Source: Gordonia gummivorans
GTDB taxonomy: Bacteria > Actinomycetota > Actinomycetes > Mycobacteriales > Mycobacteriaceae
Length of the DNA: 64,000 nucleotides
Direction of reading: 5' to 3'
Assembly (NCBI RefSeq): GCF_022513585.1
Contig: NZ_JAKWBF010000016.1
Span: 48,176-112,175, forward strand
Made by a program: the position numbers and the translations under genes. Below the pieces are notes generated by a model. The model searched no databases. It was not told the origin of the DNA and saw only the letters and a list, made by a program, of their open reading frames with translations. Shown in pieces: positions 25,768 through 35,620 of this stretch (position 1 is its first letter; the number at the start of each line of letters is the position of its first letter).

Positions 25768-27576
25768 CTACTTCAGCTCGAGGAGGACGGTGCCCTGGGT
25801 GACAGCGGCGCCGGCCTCGACGGAGAGTCCGGTGACAACGCCGTCCTTGTGCGCGGTGACCGGGTTCTCCATCTTCATGGCCTCGAGGACGACGACGAGC
25901 TCGCCCGCGGCGACCTGCTGGCCCTCCTCGACGGCGACCTTGACCACGGTGCCCTGCATCGGGGCGGCCACGGCGTCACCGGATGCGGCAGCGCCGCCAC
26001 CCTTCTTGCGTGAGCGGGCCTTCGGCTTCTTGCGGACCACGCCGTTGCCGCCGCCACCGTTGCCGAGTGCGAGATCGCCGGGCAGCGACACCTCGACGCG
26101 GCGTCCGCCGACCTCGACGACGACCTTCTGGCGCGGGGCCTCGTCGTCGTCCTCGATCGCCTCAGCACCGGTGTAGGGCTCGATCGGGTTGTCCCAGTCG
26201 GTCTCGATCCACTTGGTGTAGATATCGAACTTCTCGACGCCGTTCTCGTCGACGTGGCCGTGGAAGGCCGGGTTCTCGACGATGTGGCGGTGGAACGGCA
26301 GAACTGTGGCCAGACCCTCGACCTGGAACTCGGCCAGCGCGCGACGCGACCGTTCGAGCGCCTGCTCGCGGTTCTCGCCGGTGACGATCAGCTTGGCCAG
26401 CATCGAGTCGAACTGTCCGCCGATGACGTCGCCCGCGACGACGCCGGAGTCGACGCGCACGCCCGGGCCGGTCGGCTCCTTGTAGACGGTGATCGGGCCG
26501 GGAGCGGGCAGGAAGTTGCGGCCCGCGTCCTCGCCGTTGATGCGGAACTCGAAGGAGTGTCCGCGCGGGGTCGGGTCCTCGGAGATCTCCAGCTTCTCGC
26601 CGTTGGCGATGCGGAACTGCTGGCGCACCAGGTCGATGCCCGCGGTCTCCTCGGTGACCGGGTGTTCGACCTGCAGGCGGGTGTTGACCTCGAGGAACGA
26701 CACCAGGCCGTCGCTGCCGACGAGGAACTCGACGGTGCCGGCACCGTAGTACCCGGCCTCACGGCAGATGGCCTTGGCCGAGGAGTGGATCTTGGCGCGC
26801 TGCTCATCGGTCAGGAACGGAGCGGGGGCCTCCTCGACGAGCTTCTGGAAGCGGCGCTGCAGCGAGCAGTCGCGGGTGCCCGCGACGATGACATTGCCGT
26901 GCTGATCGGCGATGACCTGTGCCTCGACGTGGCGCGCCTTGTCGAGGTAGCGCTCCACGAAGCACTCGCCGCGGCCGAAGGCGGCGATTGCCTCACGGGT
27001 CGCCGACTCGAACAGGTGGGGGATCTCCTCGATGGTGTAGGCGACCTTCATGCCGCGTCCGCCACCACCGAATGCGGCCTTGATGGCCACGGGAACACCG
27101 TGTTCTTCGGCGAAGGCGACGACCTCGTCGGCATCCTTCACCGGGTCCTTGGTGCCCGGCGCCATCGGCGCGTCGGCCTTGAGGGCGATGTGGCGGGCGG
27201 TGACCTTGTCGCCGAGGTCGCGGATGGACTGCGGCGACGGTCCGATCCAGATCAGCCCGGCGTCGATGACGGCCTGCGCGAAGTCGGAGTTCTCCGACAG
27301 GAAGCCGTAGCCGGGGTGGATTGCGTCGGCGCCCGACTTTGCGGCGGCATCCAGGATCTTGTCGAACACCAGGTACGACTCGGCCGAGGTCTGTCCGCCC
27401 AGCGCGAAGGCCTCGTCGGCCAATTTCACGAACTGTGCATCCGCGTCGGGCTCGGCGTAGACGGCGACACTGGCGAGTCCGGCGTCACGAGCGGCGCGGA
27501 TCACGCGCACGGCGATCTCGCCACGGTTGGCGATCAGGACCTTGCTGATGACGGACGGGGTCGTGGAACTGGGCAC
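25768..27576 (-). CDS. accA3: Acyl-CoA carboxylase alpha subunit: biotin carboxylase + BCCP (AccA3)
   Basis: The biotin-carrying subunit that carboxylates biotin and serves several AccD subunits making malonyl-, methylmalonyl- and long-chain acyl-CoA. The protein is 602 residues. Biotin carboxylase covers about 1-455, with [11 protein letters not shown] for [17 protein letters not shown] and [16 protein letters not shown] charged, Gly-rich linker follows (about 490-530). The biotinyl domain has [10 protein letters not shown] with the target lysine. The start is GTG 27576 with AGGAGA upstream. Gene order with sufE, sseA, maf, accE and accD5 is as in M. tuberculosis. It ends LLELK at the very C-terminus, as normal. 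Confidence 0.96.
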   Translation of the reverse strand: MPSSTTPSVISKVLIANRGEIAVRVIRAARDAGLASVAVYAEPDADAQFVKLADEAFALGGQTSAESYLVFDKILDAAAKSGADAIHPGYGFLSENSDFAQAVIDAGLIWIGPSPQSIRDLGDKVTARHIALKADAPMAPGTKDPVKDADEVVAFAEEHGVPVAIKAAFGGGGRGMKVAYTIEEIPHLFESATREAIAAFGRGECFVERYLDKARHVEAQVIADQHGNVIVAGTRDCSLQRRFQKLVEEAPAPFLTDEQRAKIHSSAKAICREAGYYGAGTVEFLVGSDGLVSFLEVNTRLQVEHPVTEETAGIDLVRQQFRIANGEKLEISEDPTPRGHSFEFRINGEDAGRNFLPAPGPITVYKEPTGPGVRVDSGVVAGDVIGGQFDSMLAKLIVTGENREQALERSRRALAEFQVEGLATVLPFHRHIVENPAFHGHVDENGVEKFDIYTKWIETDWDNPIEPYTGAEAIEDDDEAPRQKVVVEVGGRRVEVSLPGDLALGNGGGGNGVVRKKPKARSRKKGGGAAASGDAVAAPMQGTVVKVAVEEGQQVAAGELVVVLEAMKMENPVTAHKDGVVTGLSVEAGAAVTQGTVLLELK

Positions 27577-27744
27577 TTGTTCTCCTGGGCCTTACTCGTG
27601 CTGGGTGCTGCGACTTGCGGCGCTGCACAGGCATGTCGGACATCGAGTCTTGTGGGTGCACCCGCGCGGTCGGGGTGTGACCTCAGCGGGTGACGTACGA
27701 CACCTGGGAGTGTATGTGTCGCACGTTCCGGGGAATACCCTAGC

Positions 27745-27766
27745 CCACCGAGCAATCGTTCGGTGG
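27745..27766 (-). terminator. Hairpin after the condensation-domain gene
   Basis: CCACCGA (27745-27751) pairs with TCGGTGG (27760-27766) around an 8-base loop. It lies 9 bases beyond the stop of the minus-strand gene and before accA3 begins. There is no long T-run. Confidence 0.4.
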
Positions 27767-27775
27767 AGCCCTATG

Positions 27776-29371
27776 TCACATCGTCGGACCGAAGGTGCTC
27801 GCGTCACCGAGCGATCGAACGAGTTCGGTGAATGCGTGCAGGTAGGCGTGCACGGGACCGACGTCGGGGTCGATGCGATCGCCGTCCTCGGAGTGCGGAG
27901 TGGAATTGTTCACTCCGGGTGTCGCGGGCTGCGCGGACTCGCGGGGGAAGCGTGCCGAATACCGCATTCCGGACGGCGTGCGGTTGATCCAGATGTACAC
28001 CTCGTCGGGTGCATAGCTGTGGCTGCGGATCACCTTGGCCCTTCCGGCGTCGGCCACGCCGGCACCCGGCGCATACCGGGTGTCGATGAAGGAGATCACG
28101 AACCGCGGATGCCCCTTGTGGCCGAGCAGCTCGGCGACGCGGAGGAACGGCAACGTAGCGCCCCGCCTGCCGTTCTTGAGCTCGGCCGTGGCGCGGGTGA
28201 TGGACTCGTCGAAGCTCGGCGAATCCGACATGTCGATACAGAACGGTGCCACCGCGACGAACCAGCCGAGCGCAGTGAGCCATTGCGTGTCGTCGCGTGT
28301 GTGCCGGGGAAGGACGCAGCGGAACTCGCTGTCGCCGGTCAGTTGGTGGTGAACGACGGCGAACGCGGCCAGAACCCCAGCGGTGAGGGTGCCGCCGGCC
28401 TCCGAACAGACGGCGTTGAACCGGTTGGCGCCCGCGTCGTCGAGGATCGTGCCCCACAGGGATTCCTGGGGGTCGTCGGTGGCGGGATCGGGATCGACGG
28501 TGGCAACTCGCGTCGACGCAGAGGTATCGGACCCAGAGGTGTCGGACGCAGAGGTGTCGGACGCAGAGGTATCGGACGCAGAGGTGTCGGACGCAGAGGT
28601 GTCGGACGCAGAGGTATCGGACGCAGAGGTGTCGGCCAGCAAGGGCGGCATGTCGCCGGAGCCCGACGCGAGGAAGCGTTGCCACGTGGCCACCGCGGGA
28701 TGGTCGGCGCCCGACTGATCGGCAAGACGTCGTTCCTGTGCGCTGAAATCGACGTAGCTGCCCACCTCGGGCAGGTTCGCGGCCCGGCGCTCACGGACCG
28801 CGCGGTAGAGCGTCACGAGTTCCTGCTGAGCCATGATCAGCGAGTAGCCGTCGACCAGCGAGTGGTCGGCGGCGAAAAGCAGGGTGAACGACCGCTCCCG
28901 GCCGACCGTCGCGAACATGTACGCCGGCCACTGCAGCGGGGCAGTGGCCCGATCGAAGGACCCGGCGATCTGCTCCATCAGCGGACCCGACGCGTTGTAC
29001 CAGCCGATTCGGCCCATCTTGAGCTTGACGGTGCCCGGCGCGGTGGTCAGACGCTGCAGCCCGCGGCCCTTGATCACGACGTGACTGCGCAGCACCTCGT
29101 GCCGATCGATCCACTGCGTCAGGACCGAGCGGATCGCGGGGATCGACAGCGGTTCGTCGAATTCGATCGACAAACCCAACCACGACTCCCGGCCACCCTC
29201 ACGGCGGGTGCGCACCCGGTACTCGAAGGCGGAGCGCAAGTGCTCCTCGTGATTGTGCGACGTCAACCGCGAATCGGTGCTCCATGCGCCGAGCCCACCC
29301 GGCACGAAAGGCGTCCATTCGACGAGCCCACCGGGTTCGAGCGGTTCGTCGCGGATCTGGACGAACTTCAT
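27776..29371 (-). CDS. Condensation-domain (PapA/NRPS C-type) acyltransferase-like protein with DTSAS repeats
   Basis: A 531-residue soluble protein with the two-lobed condensation/acyltransferase fold of the chloramphenicol-acetyltransferase-like superfamily. The active-site motif is seen as DHSLVDGY, with His170 and Asp174; the first His of the NRPS HHxxxDG is Asp, as allowed in PapA-type enzymes. The second lobe shows [12 protein letters not shown], as in the DFGWG-side region of C domains. Between the lobes (about 247-286) lie eight five-residue repeats, mostly DTSAS. The ATG overlaps the sufE stop (ATGA), so it is translationally coupled to sufE and sseA. It could esterify a lipid or glycolipid; no carrier protein or polyketide synthase is nearby. 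The substrate is unknown. Confidence 0.8.
   Translation of the reverse strand: MKFVQIRDEPLEPGGLVEWTPFVPGGLGAWSTDSRLTSHNHEEHLRSAFEYRVRTRREGGRESWLGLSIEFDEPLSIPAIRSVLTQWIDRHEVLRSHVVIKGRGLQRLTTAPGTVKLKMGRIGWYNASGPLMEQIAGSFDRATAPLQWPAYMFATVGRERSFTLLFAADHSLVDGYSLIMAQQELVTLYRAVRERRAANLPEVGSYVDFSAQERRLADQSGADHPAVATWQRFLASGSGDMPPLLADTSASDTSASDTSASDTSASDTSASDTSASDTSGSDTSASTRVATVDPDPATDDPQESLWGTILDDAGANRFNAVCSEAGGTLTAGVLAAFAVVHHQLTGDSEFRCVLPRHTRDDTQWLTALGWFVAVAPFCIDMSDSPSFDESITRATAELKNGRRGATLPFLRVAELLGHKGHPRFVISFIDTRYAPGAGVADAGRAKVIRSHSYAPDEVYIWINRTPSGMRYSARFPRESAQPATPGVNNSTPHSEDGDRIDPDVGPVHAYLHAFTELVRSLGDASTFGPTM
28514..28633 (-). repeat. 15-bp minisatellite (8 units) inside the condensation-domain gene
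   Basis: Eight contiguous 15-bp units encode DTSAS, one of them DTSGS, with a few third-position differences (GTATC/GTGTC on the plus strand). The units preserve the frame, so copy number can change without breaking the gene. Confidence 0.95.
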
Positions 29372-29820
29372 GCCCCGGGATGGTTGGAACTCGGCCCGGC
29401 GGAGGTCTGGGTGCGGACCTGACCCTTGATGCGCCCCAGCATCCCGGCCATGCCGCGCAGGCGCAGCGGGCTCACCGCCGACCCCAGTCCGAGGTCGTAG
29501 TAGAAGTCGGCGGGCACCTCGAGGATCTCCTCGGCCGATGCGCCGTCGAGGCCCTGATGCAGGATCGACGCGAACCCGCGAGTGGTCGGTGCCTCCCGAG
29601 GCGCGCTGAAGTAGAGGCGCACCGCGGACGGCTGCGTCGCGTCGACCGACAGGAACACCGGCGACTGGCACTCGGGTACCGGTTCCATCGCGTCCTCGCG
29701 CAAGTGATCGGGCAACGCGGGCAGTTCCCCGGCGAACTCGAGCAACAGCGTGACCTTGTCCGAATCGCCGAGAGCCCCGAAATCGTCGACGATCTCGGCC
29801 AGGGCGGGCGGCAGGGTCAT
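29368..29820 (-). CDS. sufE: SufE-like sulfur acceptor protein
   Basis: A 150-residue SufE-family protein that accepts persulfide sulfur from a cysteine desulfurase or sulfurtransferase. Cys51 in PECQSPVFL is at the catalytic position known for SufE. The preceding [11 protein letters not shown] and the later [19 protein letters not shown] also match, as does the ending [17 protein letters not shown]. Both ends overlap neighbours by four bases (ATGA with sseA before and the condensation gene after), so a coupled operon is clear. M. tuberculosis Rv3284 is the positional counterpart. Confidence 0.93.
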   Translation of the reverse strand: MTLPPALAEIVDDFGALGDSDKVTLLLEFAGELPALPDHLREDAMEPVPECQSPVFLSVDATQPSAVRLYFSAPREAPTTRGFASILHQGLDGASAEEILEVPADFYYDLGLGSAVSPLRLRGMAGMLGRIKGQVRTQTSAGPSSNHPGA

Positions 29821-30716
29821 GCCGCGGAACCGGGCGGCGAACCCGGCTCGGTGCCGACGGCGATGGGCACCCGGACCGCGTTGCCCCACTCGGTCCACGA
29901 ACCGTCGTAGTTGCGCACCTTGGTGAAGCCGAGCAGGTGAGTGAGCACGAACCAGGTGTGGCTCGAACGCTCGCCGATGCGGCAATATGCGATGGTCGGG
30001 GTGTCGGGGTCGAGGCCTTCGTAGACATCGTCGAGTTCGGCCCGCGGGCGGAATCGGCTGTCGGGCGCTGCCGCCTTCGCCCAGGGGATCGAGACCGCGG
30101 TCGGGATGTGGCCACCACGCAGTGCGCCCTCTTCGGGATAGTCGGGCATGTGCGTGCGTTCGCCGGTGTACTCCTGCGGTGAGCGCACATCGACCAACGG
30201 CTCGGTGCCGATGGCGGACAGGACCTCTGGCGCGAACGCGCGGATCGTGTCGTCGTCGCGCTCGACCACCGGATAGTTCGATCGCGGATACTCGGGCACG
30301 TCGAAGGACGTGTCCCGGTCCTCGGCCATCCACGCGTCACGTCCGCCGTCGAGCAGTCGGACGTCCTCGTGGCCGAACAGGGTGAACACCCACAGCGCGT
30401 AGGCGGCCCACCAGTTGCTCTTGTCGCCGTAGATGACGATCGTGTCGTCGCGTTCGATTCCCTTGCTGCGCATCAATTCTGCGAACTGCTCGCCGTTGAT
30501 GTAGTCGCGCGTCACCGGATCGTTGAGATGGAGGTGCCAGTCGATCTTCTGCGCCGTCGGGATGTGCCCGATGTCGTAGAGCAGCACGTCCTCGTCGGAC
30601 TCGATGATCTTGAGGCCCTTGGCGCCGAGATGCGCGGACAGCCACTGGGTGGTGACCAGACGTTCCGGATGGGCGTAGTCGGCGAAGGCCGGGTTCGGGT
30701 CGGTTTCAACACTCAC
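29817..30716 (-). CDS. sseA: Thiosulfate/3-mercaptopyruvate sulfurtransferase (SseA), tandem rhodanese
   Basis: A 299-residue protein with two rhodanese domains. The first (about 20-140) is inactive and structural. The second carries the active-site loop CRIGERSS with catalytic Cys245. The rhodanese signatures YDIGHIPTA and [12 protein letters not shown] (shown here in parts) are present. It transfers sulfane sulfur from thiosulfate or mercaptopyruvate, and the SufE-like gene coupled to it is a plausible acceptor. The start is ATG 30716, the first gene of the minus-strand operon sseA-sufE-condensation gene. It corresponds to M. tuberculosis Rv3283 by position. Confidence 0.95.
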   Translation of the reverse strand: MSVETDPNPAFADYAHPERLVTTQWLSAHLGAKGLKIIESDEDVLLYDIGHIPTAQKIDWHLHLNDPVTRDYINGEQFAELMRSKGIERDDTIVIYGDKSNWWAAYALWVFTLFGHEDVRLLDGGRDAWMAEDRDTSFDVPEYPRSNYPVVERDDDTIRAFAPEVLSAIGTEPLVDVRSPQEYTGERTHMPDYPEEGALRGGHIPTAVSIPWAKAAAPDSRFRPRAELDDVYEGLDPDTPTIAYCRIGERSSHTWFVLTHLLGFTKVRNYDGSWTEWGNAVRVPIAVGTEPGSPPGSAA

Positions 30717-30803
30717 GGTCTGAGTCTAGGGGTTTGTGGCCCAGTCATTCGGCTCACCGACAATCCACGCTCGGGGGGTGTCGCGATTGCTAGATTCGTT
30801 TCC

Positions 30804-31787
30804 ATGATTCGTGCAGGTGAGCGGCGTGTGTTTCGTGTCGGGATCGCATTGGCCGCCGTCGGCGTGATGGTGCTCGCGGCGTGTGGTTCGCAAGGGTCGG
30901 ACAAAGGTTCGTCGTCGACGACGAGTGCGAGCCCGTCGTCGACCACCTCCACGACCACCACGACGACGTCGACCAGCACCTCGGCGCCGTCCGGTGGCGT
31001 CGTGCCCGGCGCATGCACGAAGGCGGCATGCCCCGACCTGGACGAGTCGTCGGGCAATCTCATGCGCGGAGTGGTCACGACGGAGAATGCCAACGGAACC
31101 AACGTGACGCAGTTCCTCACCGACGCCCTCGATGACCTCGACGAGTCGTGGGGTCAGTGGTTCAGTCAGGTGCAATGGGGCGATGCCTCGCCCGGCCGCG
31201 CCCTGATCGCGCCGGGCACCACTTTCATGACTCGTTGCACCGACTCGGAAACCGGTGAGGCCGAACCGGTGCCGTCCGACGAGAAGAATGCCTACTTCTG
31301 CTCCGCGGATGCCGCGCCCAACGGTGCGGGGGTGACGCGGCAGGGTTCGGTTGTGCTCCCGGTGCAGACCTTCGTCAACTTCTGGCACGGCCAGATCGTC
31401 GGTGTCCCCGCACCATTGGGGGCGGGCGAGTTCGCCGCCGCGACCGTGGTCGCACACGAGTACGGCCACAACGTGGTGTACCGGATCGCGCAACAGGGCA
31501 ACATCCCCCGAAGTGGGTATCCGCAGGGCGACAACAGCGAACTGATCGCCGACTGCTTTGCCGGCAACTGGGCGGCGACCGCGCTGCGGCAGCGATTGCT
31601 CCGACCCGACGATCTGCGGCAGGCGGTGTCGTTGATCGAGGTCGTCGGGGACCCGGAACCGGGACAAGGCCACGGGACCAGCGCGGAGCGGGGTTTGGCG
31701 ATCCAGCGTGGGTTCGGTCTGCCCGGCCGGCCCGGCCAGCCCATCGATTGCCTCACCACGTACTGGCCCGAGGTCTTCGGCGCCTGA
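30804..31787 (+). CDS. Lipoprotein neutral zinc metallopeptidase, paralogue 1
   Basis: A 327-residue lipoprotein. The signal peptide ends VLAACG, with Cys27 as lipid anchor. A Ser/Thr-rich tether follows (about 30-70). The catalytic domain has the zinc motif HEYGH in VVAHEYGHNVVYRI and a downstream acidic ligand region NSELIADCFAGNWAA, as in the YpfJ-type neutral zinc metallopeptidases. The start is ATG 30804 (MIRAGERRV). It is divergent from sseA and followed 79 bp later by a close paralogue. The target is unknown; it acts outside the membrane. Neither protease is at this place in M. tuberculosis. Confidence 0.85.
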   Translation: MIRAGERRVFRVGIALAAVGVMVLAACGSQGSDKGSSSTTSASPSSTTSTTTTTTSTSTSAPSGGVVPGACTKAACPDLDESSGNLMRGVVTTENANGTNVTQFLTDALDDLDESWGQWFSQVQWGDASPGRALIAPGTTFMTRCTDSETGEAEPVPSDEKNAYFCSADAAPNGAGVTRQGSVVLPVQTFVNFWHGQIVGVPAPLGAGEFAAATVVAHEYGHNVVYRIAQQGNIPRSGYPQGDNSELIADCFAGNWAATALRQRLLRPDDLRQAVSLIEVVGDPEPGQGHGTSAERGLAIQRGFGLPGRPGQPIDCLTTYWPEVFGA

Positions 31788-31866
31788 AACGGCAGCGGGG
31801 GCACGCCACCAGAGTTCATTCGTTCAACGCTGCCGATGTGCGGCCGCGCTTGATAGGTTCTTGGCC

Positions 31867-32832
31867 ATGAACGGTGCGGGACGTACGCGTTTGACACGGG
31901 TGTTGGTCGGTGTTGCCGTCGTCTTCTCGATGCTCGCGGTGGCCGGTTGCTCGGTCCTGGATTCCGGTGACAAGAATGCCGGTTCGTCGAGTCGCGCGGC
32001 GTCCTCATCCTCTGCCGAGACGTCGAGCCCGCGCACCGCCACGTCGACGCCGAGTAGTCCCGGCACCTGCAGCGCGACATCGTGTCCCAAGCTGCCGACA
32101 CCGTCGTCGGACGTCATGGAGAGTGGCGTCACCGACTCCAACGCCGACACCGCGGTGCCGGCCTACCTCACCAGCCTGTTCAACGACCTCGACGAGACCT
32201 GGGGCGGATGGTTCGGCGAACTGGGTTGGGGGAGTCCGGATCCCGGCCGTGAACTGATCGAGCCCGGCACCACCTTCCGGACCGAGTGCATCGACGACGA
32301 GAACGACGCGAACATCCCGTCGAATCTGGCCAACGCGTTCTTCTGCCCAGTGGACACCCAGCCCAACGGATCCGGTCAGCCGACGAAGGGCACCATCGTG
32401 TTGCCGGTGCAGACCTTCCAGGCGATCTGGCAGGGCAACGTCTTCGGGGTGCCGTCCCCGGTGGTCGGCGACTTCACCGCTGCGATCGTGGTCGCGCACG
32501 AATACGGCCACAACATCGTCTACCGGATCTCCGAGGTCCTCGACATCCCGGAAAGTCAACAGCCGCAAGGCAACAACTCCGAGCTGATCGCAGACTGCCT
32601 CGCCGGCAACTGGGCAGCCACGGTGTTCCAGCGTGATCAGTTGTCGCCCAAGGATATTCTTCAGGTCGCGACTCTGCTGCCGATCATCGGTGACCCGGGC
32701 CCCAACCAAGGACACGGCACCATTCGTGAGCGCGCCACCGCGCTGACCATCGGACTCACTGGGCCGCAACTGAATCGGCAGGGCCAACCCGTCGACTGCC
32801 TGTCGAAGTACTGGCCGGAGAAGTTCTCCTGA
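31867..32832 (+). CDS. Lipoprotein neutral zinc metallopeptidase, paralogue 2
   Basis: A 321-residue protein clearly paralogous to the one just upstream: lipobox LAVAGC with Cys28, a Ser-rich tether, then HEYGHNIVYRI and NSELIADCLAGNWAA. Shared blocks such as LNDLDETWGGWF (here FNDLDETWGGWF), DPGRELIEPGTTF and GTIVLPVQTF show an ancient tandem duplication, as identity between the copies is only partial. The start is ATG 31867. A family A repeat directly follows the stop. All catalytic residues that I can recognise are kept in both copies. Confidence 0.85.
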   Translation: MNGAGRTRLTRVLVGVAVVFSMLAVAGCSVLDSGDKNAGSSSRAASSSSAETSSPRTATSTPSSPGTCSATSCPKLPTPSSDVMESGVTDSNADTAVPAYLTSLFNDLDETWGGWFGELGWGSPDPGRELIEPGTTFRTECIDDENDANIPSNLANAFFCPVDTQPNGSGQPTKGTIVLPVQTFQAIWQGNVFGVPSPVVGDFTAAIVVAHEYGHNIVYRISEVLDIPESQQPQGNNSELIADCLAGNWAATVFQRDQLSPKDILQVATLLPIIGDPGPNQGHGTIRERATALTIGLTGPQLNRQGQPVDCLSKYWPEKFS

Positions 32833-32842
32833 TTTGGCAGTG

Positions 32843-32956
32843 TCATCTCGCCAGGGGCTTCGAGGCTCGCAGGCTCGCACCTCAGCCGGCGGGTGGGTCA
32901 CCATCCGCTCCCTGAGGTGCCCGAGGCACAAGCCGAGGCCTCGAAGGGCTCGCGCC
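32843..32956. repeat. Dispersed family A copy 3 (rearranged)
   Basis: It contains TCATCTCGCCAGGGGCTTCG, then AGGCTCGCACCTCAG, then in inverted order CGCTCCCTGAGGTGC and GAGGCCTCGAAGGGCTCG. The right-half arms come first and the left-half arms after, so the order differs from copy 1. It sits between the convergent metallopeptidase and maf genes and may act as a terminator. Confidence 0.75.
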
Positions 32957-33619
32957 TCAGCCGGCGAGAGGGCGCCAGAAGTCGTCGATGCGCAGGCCGA
33001 CTCGTTCGACAAGCATCCGTACGAGAGGCAGTCCGATACCGATCACCGACGACGGATCACCGTCGATCTTCTCCACCAACCAGCCGCCGAGCCCGTCGAG
33101 GGTGAAGGCGCCGGCGACCTTGAGGGGCTCGCCGGTGGACACGTAGCGCTCGATCACCTCGTCGGCGGCGTCGGCGAAATGCACCGTTGTCGACGAGGTG
33201 TCGCCTGCCTCGGCACGGTTCGCGCCGTCGAGGCGGATCAGGTGGTGTCCGGTGAGCAGGTCGGCGTGCCGGCCGCGCATGGTCTGCCACTGGGTCAGCG
33301 CTCGCTCGGCGGTGTGCGGCTTGCCGAGGAGCTGATCACCGAGGTGGAGCATCGAGTCGCATCCGATCAGCACGACCGGTGCCCGATGATCCGCGAGTGC
33401 CGCGATCTCCGGCGTTGCGGCCACCGCTTCGGCCTTCGCCCGCGCGAGCGCGAGCACCACCTCGGCCGGGTCGGTGGAGTCGGGCAGCGCGGCGATGACC
33501 GCATCCTCGTCGACGTCGGAGACCCGGACGACGGGATCGATGCCCGCGGCCTGCAACACACGCAGGCGTGCAGGGGAGGCGGAGGCCAGCACGAAGACCG
33601 GTTTGTCTGCAGCTATCAC
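32957..33619 (-). CDS. maf: Maf-family nucleotide pyrophosphatase
   Basis: A 220-residue Maf/HAM1-fold protein that hydrolyses non-canonical or modified NTPs. Signatures are the N-terminal LASASPARLRVLQAAGI, the catalytic-region GCDSMLHLGDQLLGKPHT and the later YVSTGEPLKVAGAFTLDG with the conserved GxF. The start is GTG 33619 (VIAADKPVFV), 14 bp after accE, so accD5-accE-maf form one minus-strand operon as in M. tuberculosis (Rv3280-Rv3282). Confidence 0.93.
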   Translation of the reverse strand: MIAADKPVFVLASASPARLRVLQAAGIDPVVRVSDVDEDAVIAALPDSTDPAEVVLALARAKAEAVAATPEIAALADHRAPVVLIGCDSMLHLGDQLLGKPHTAERALTQWQTMRGRHADLLTGHHLIRLDGANRAEAGDTSSTTVHFADAADEVIERYVSTGEPLKVAGAFTLDGLGGWLVEKIDGDPSSVIGIGLPLVRMLVERVGLRIDDFWRPLAG

Positions 33620-33633
33620 GGAACCGGGAGCGC

Positions 33634-33876
33634 TCAGTAGCGCATGTTGGTGAAGCTCGTCGGTGCGCCCCACTGCGGGCGCAGCCGATCGATCGCACTG
33701 CCCCATTCGTTGCGCGGCTCGGTGGAGGTCTGGGCCGACCCCCCGCCGGCAGCAGCACCGGCGATGAGAGCGGTCAGCACCGCGAGCTCCTCGTCCGACG
33801 GGTTGCCGCGCACCACCCGCAGGAAGGGGCGGGCGGGCGCTTGCGACGTCGTGTCGTCGGTTGCGTTCTCGGTCAT
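33634..33876 (-). CDS. accE5: Acyl-CoA carboxylase epsilon subunit (AccE)
   Basis: An 80-residue protein with the small epsilon-subunit pattern: [20 protein letters not shown], an Ala/Gly-rich middle, and the C-terminal W-containing stretch ending NMRY. In actinobacteria epsilon stabilises the AccA3-AccD5 complex that makes methylmalonyl-CoA from propionyl-CoA. The ATG 33876 overlaps the accD5 stop (ATGA). Together with prpDBC, the window carries two separate fates for propionyl-CoA. Confidence 0.92.
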   Translation of the reverse strand: MTENATDDTTSQAPARPFLRVVRGNPSDEELAVLTALIAGAAAGGGSAQTSTEPRNEWGSAIDRLRPQWGAPTSFTNMRY

Positions 33877-35501
33877 AGCGGGATGTTTCCGTGCTTCTTC
33901 GGCGGCATGGTGACCATCTTGCGCTCGAGCAGCTTGAGGGCGGTCGCCACCTGGCCACGGGTGTGGCTCGGCGGGATCACCGCGTCGACGTAGCCCCGTT
34001 CGGCCGCCACGTACGGGTTGACCAGTGTGTCCTCGTACTCCTGCTGTAGCTGCAGGCGCAGTGCGTCGACGTCGTCGCCGTTGGCCGCAGCCTCCTTGAG
34101 CTGGCCGCGGTAGACGAACCCGACCGCTCCCGACGCGCCCATGACCGCGATCTGGGCGGTCGGCCACGCGAGGTTGACGTCGGCCCCCATGTGCTTGGAG
34201 CCCATGACGTCGTACGCGCCGCCATAGGCCTTGCGGGTGATGATGGTGATCTTGCCGACGGTGGCCTCGCCGTAGGCGTACAGCAGCTTGGCGCCGCGGC
34301 GGATGATGCCGTTGTATTCCTGGTCGGTGCCGGGCAGGAACCCGGGCACGTCGACCAGCGTCACGATGGGGATGTTGAAGGCGTCGCAGGTTCGAACGAA
34401 CCGTGCGGCCTTCTCGGAGGCGTTGATGTCGAGGCAGCCGGCGAACTGGGTCGGCTGGTTGGCCACGATGCCGACGCTGCGACCGTCGACCCGGCCGAAG
34501 CCGACGATGATGTTGGTCGCGTAACCCTCTTGGACCTCGAGGAACTCGTCGTCGTCGAGGATGCGCCGGATGACCTCGTGCATGTCGTACGGCTGGTTCG
34601 GGGAGTCCGGGATCAGGGTGTCGAGCTCGAGGTCCTCGTCGTTGAGGGTGTCCTCGATCGACCCTGCGGCCGGCTGCGTCACCGGCAGACGCGGTGCGTC
34701 GGCCCGGTTGTTGCTGGGCAGGTAGCCGAGCAGTTCCTTGACGTATTCGAGGGCGTCCTCCTCGTCGGAGGCGACGTAGCTGGCGGTACCCGACTTGGCC
34801 ATGTGCGTCTGGGCGCCGCCGAGTTCTTCCATGGTCACTTCTTCGCCGGTCACGGTCTTGATGACGTCGGGGCCGGTGATGAACATCTGGCTGGTCTTGT
34901 CGACCATGACCACGAAGTCGGTGAGCGCCGGGGAGTAGACGTGTCCGCCGGCGGCAGCGCCGAGGATCAGCGAGATCTGCGGGATGACGCCGGACGCGCG
35001 GACGTTGCGGTGGAAGATCTCGCCGTAGAGACCGAGGGAGACCACACCCTCCTGGATGCGGGCGCCCGCACCGTCGTTGATGCCGATCAGCGGGCGGCCG
35101 GTCTTGACCGCGAGATCCATGACCTTGACGATCTTCTCGCCGTACACCTCGCCGAGGCTTCCGCCGAACACGGTGGAATCCTGACTGAAGACGCACACCT
35201 CGCGACCATCGATCGTGCCGTAACCGGACACCACACCGTCGCCGAGCGGACGGCGATCGGCGAGCCCGAAATTGGTGCTGCGATGCCGGGCGAGGGCGTC
35301 GAGTTCGACGAACGAGCCCTCGTCGAGCAGATGGGTGATCCGCTCGCGGGCGGTCAGCTTGCCTTTTTCGTGCGTCTTCTCGACGGCTGCTTCGCCGACC
35401 GGATGCTTGGCCTCGTCGATGCGGTTACGCAGATCAGCGAGCTTTCCCGCAGTGGTGTGGATGTCGGGAGCCGCGTCGCCGTCGCGTGAAGCTGTGGTCA
35501 T
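33873..35501 (-). CDS. accD5: Propionyl-CoA carboxylase beta subunit (AccD5)
   Basis: A 542-residue carboxyltransferase subunit. It has the tandem crotonase-like halves with [14 protein letters not shown] and [12 protein letters not shown] in the N-terminal half. The C-terminal half has [19 protein letters not shown], then [18 protein letters not shown]. The ending [16 protein letters not shown] with KKHGNIPL is typical of AccD5. It carboxylates propionyl-CoA, and probably acetyl-CoA, with AccA3 as biotin carrier. The start is ATG 35501, with a promoter just upstream that would give an almost leaderless mRNA. It is the first gene of accD5-accE-maf and is divergent from the biotin ligase gene. 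Confidence 0.96.
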   Translation of the reverse strand: MTTASRDGDAAPDIHTTAGKLADLRNRIDEAKHPVGEAAVEKTHEKGKLTARERITHLLDEGSFVELDALARHRSTNFGLADRRPLGDGVVSGYGTIDGREVCVFSQDSTVFGGSLGEVYGEKIVKVMDLAVKTGRPLIGINDGAGARIQEGVVSLGLYGEIFHRNVRASGVIPQISLILGAAAGGHVYSPALTDFVVMVDKTSQMFITGPDVIKTVTGEEVTMEELGGAQTHMAKSGTASYVASDEEDALEYVKELLGYLPSNNRADAPRLPVTQPAAGSIEDTLNDEDLELDTLIPDSPNQPYDMHEVIRRILDDDEFLEVQEGYATNIIVGFGRVDGRSVGIVANQPTQFAGCLDINASEKAARFVRTCDAFNIPIVTLVDVPGFLPGTDQEYNGIIRRGAKLLYAYGEATVGKITIITRKAYGGAYDVMGSKHMGADVNLAWPTAQIAVMGASGAVGFVYRGQLKEAAANGDDVDALRLQLQQEYEDTLVNPYVAAERGYVDAVIPPSHTRGQVATALKLLERKMVTMPPKKHGNIPL

Positions 35502-35510
35502 GACTGTCGA

Positions 35511-35540
35511 TGCTAACGACCCGAGTGTGAGCTACGTCAA
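35511..35540 (-). promoter_or_regulatory. Predicted promoter of accD5-accE-maf
   Basis: On the minus strand TTGACG (35540-35535) and TTAGCA (35516-35511) are separated by 18 bases. Transcription would begin within about 10 bases of the accD5 ATG at 35501, so the mRNA may be nearly leaderless, which is common in this order. Confidence 0.4.
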
Positions 35541-35620
35541 CCGGATCGACGTGAGATATCCCTCAGGTTTCCGAGCGATCGGTCGGTGGGATGGCGACCG
35601 CGCCCCGTAGGCTCATCGAC

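Noticed and set aside
27527..29422. 631-residue plus-strand reading with [11 protein letters not shown] repeats
   Set aside because: The repeats are the complement of the DTSAS minisatellite; the minus-strand condensation protein is the real gene.
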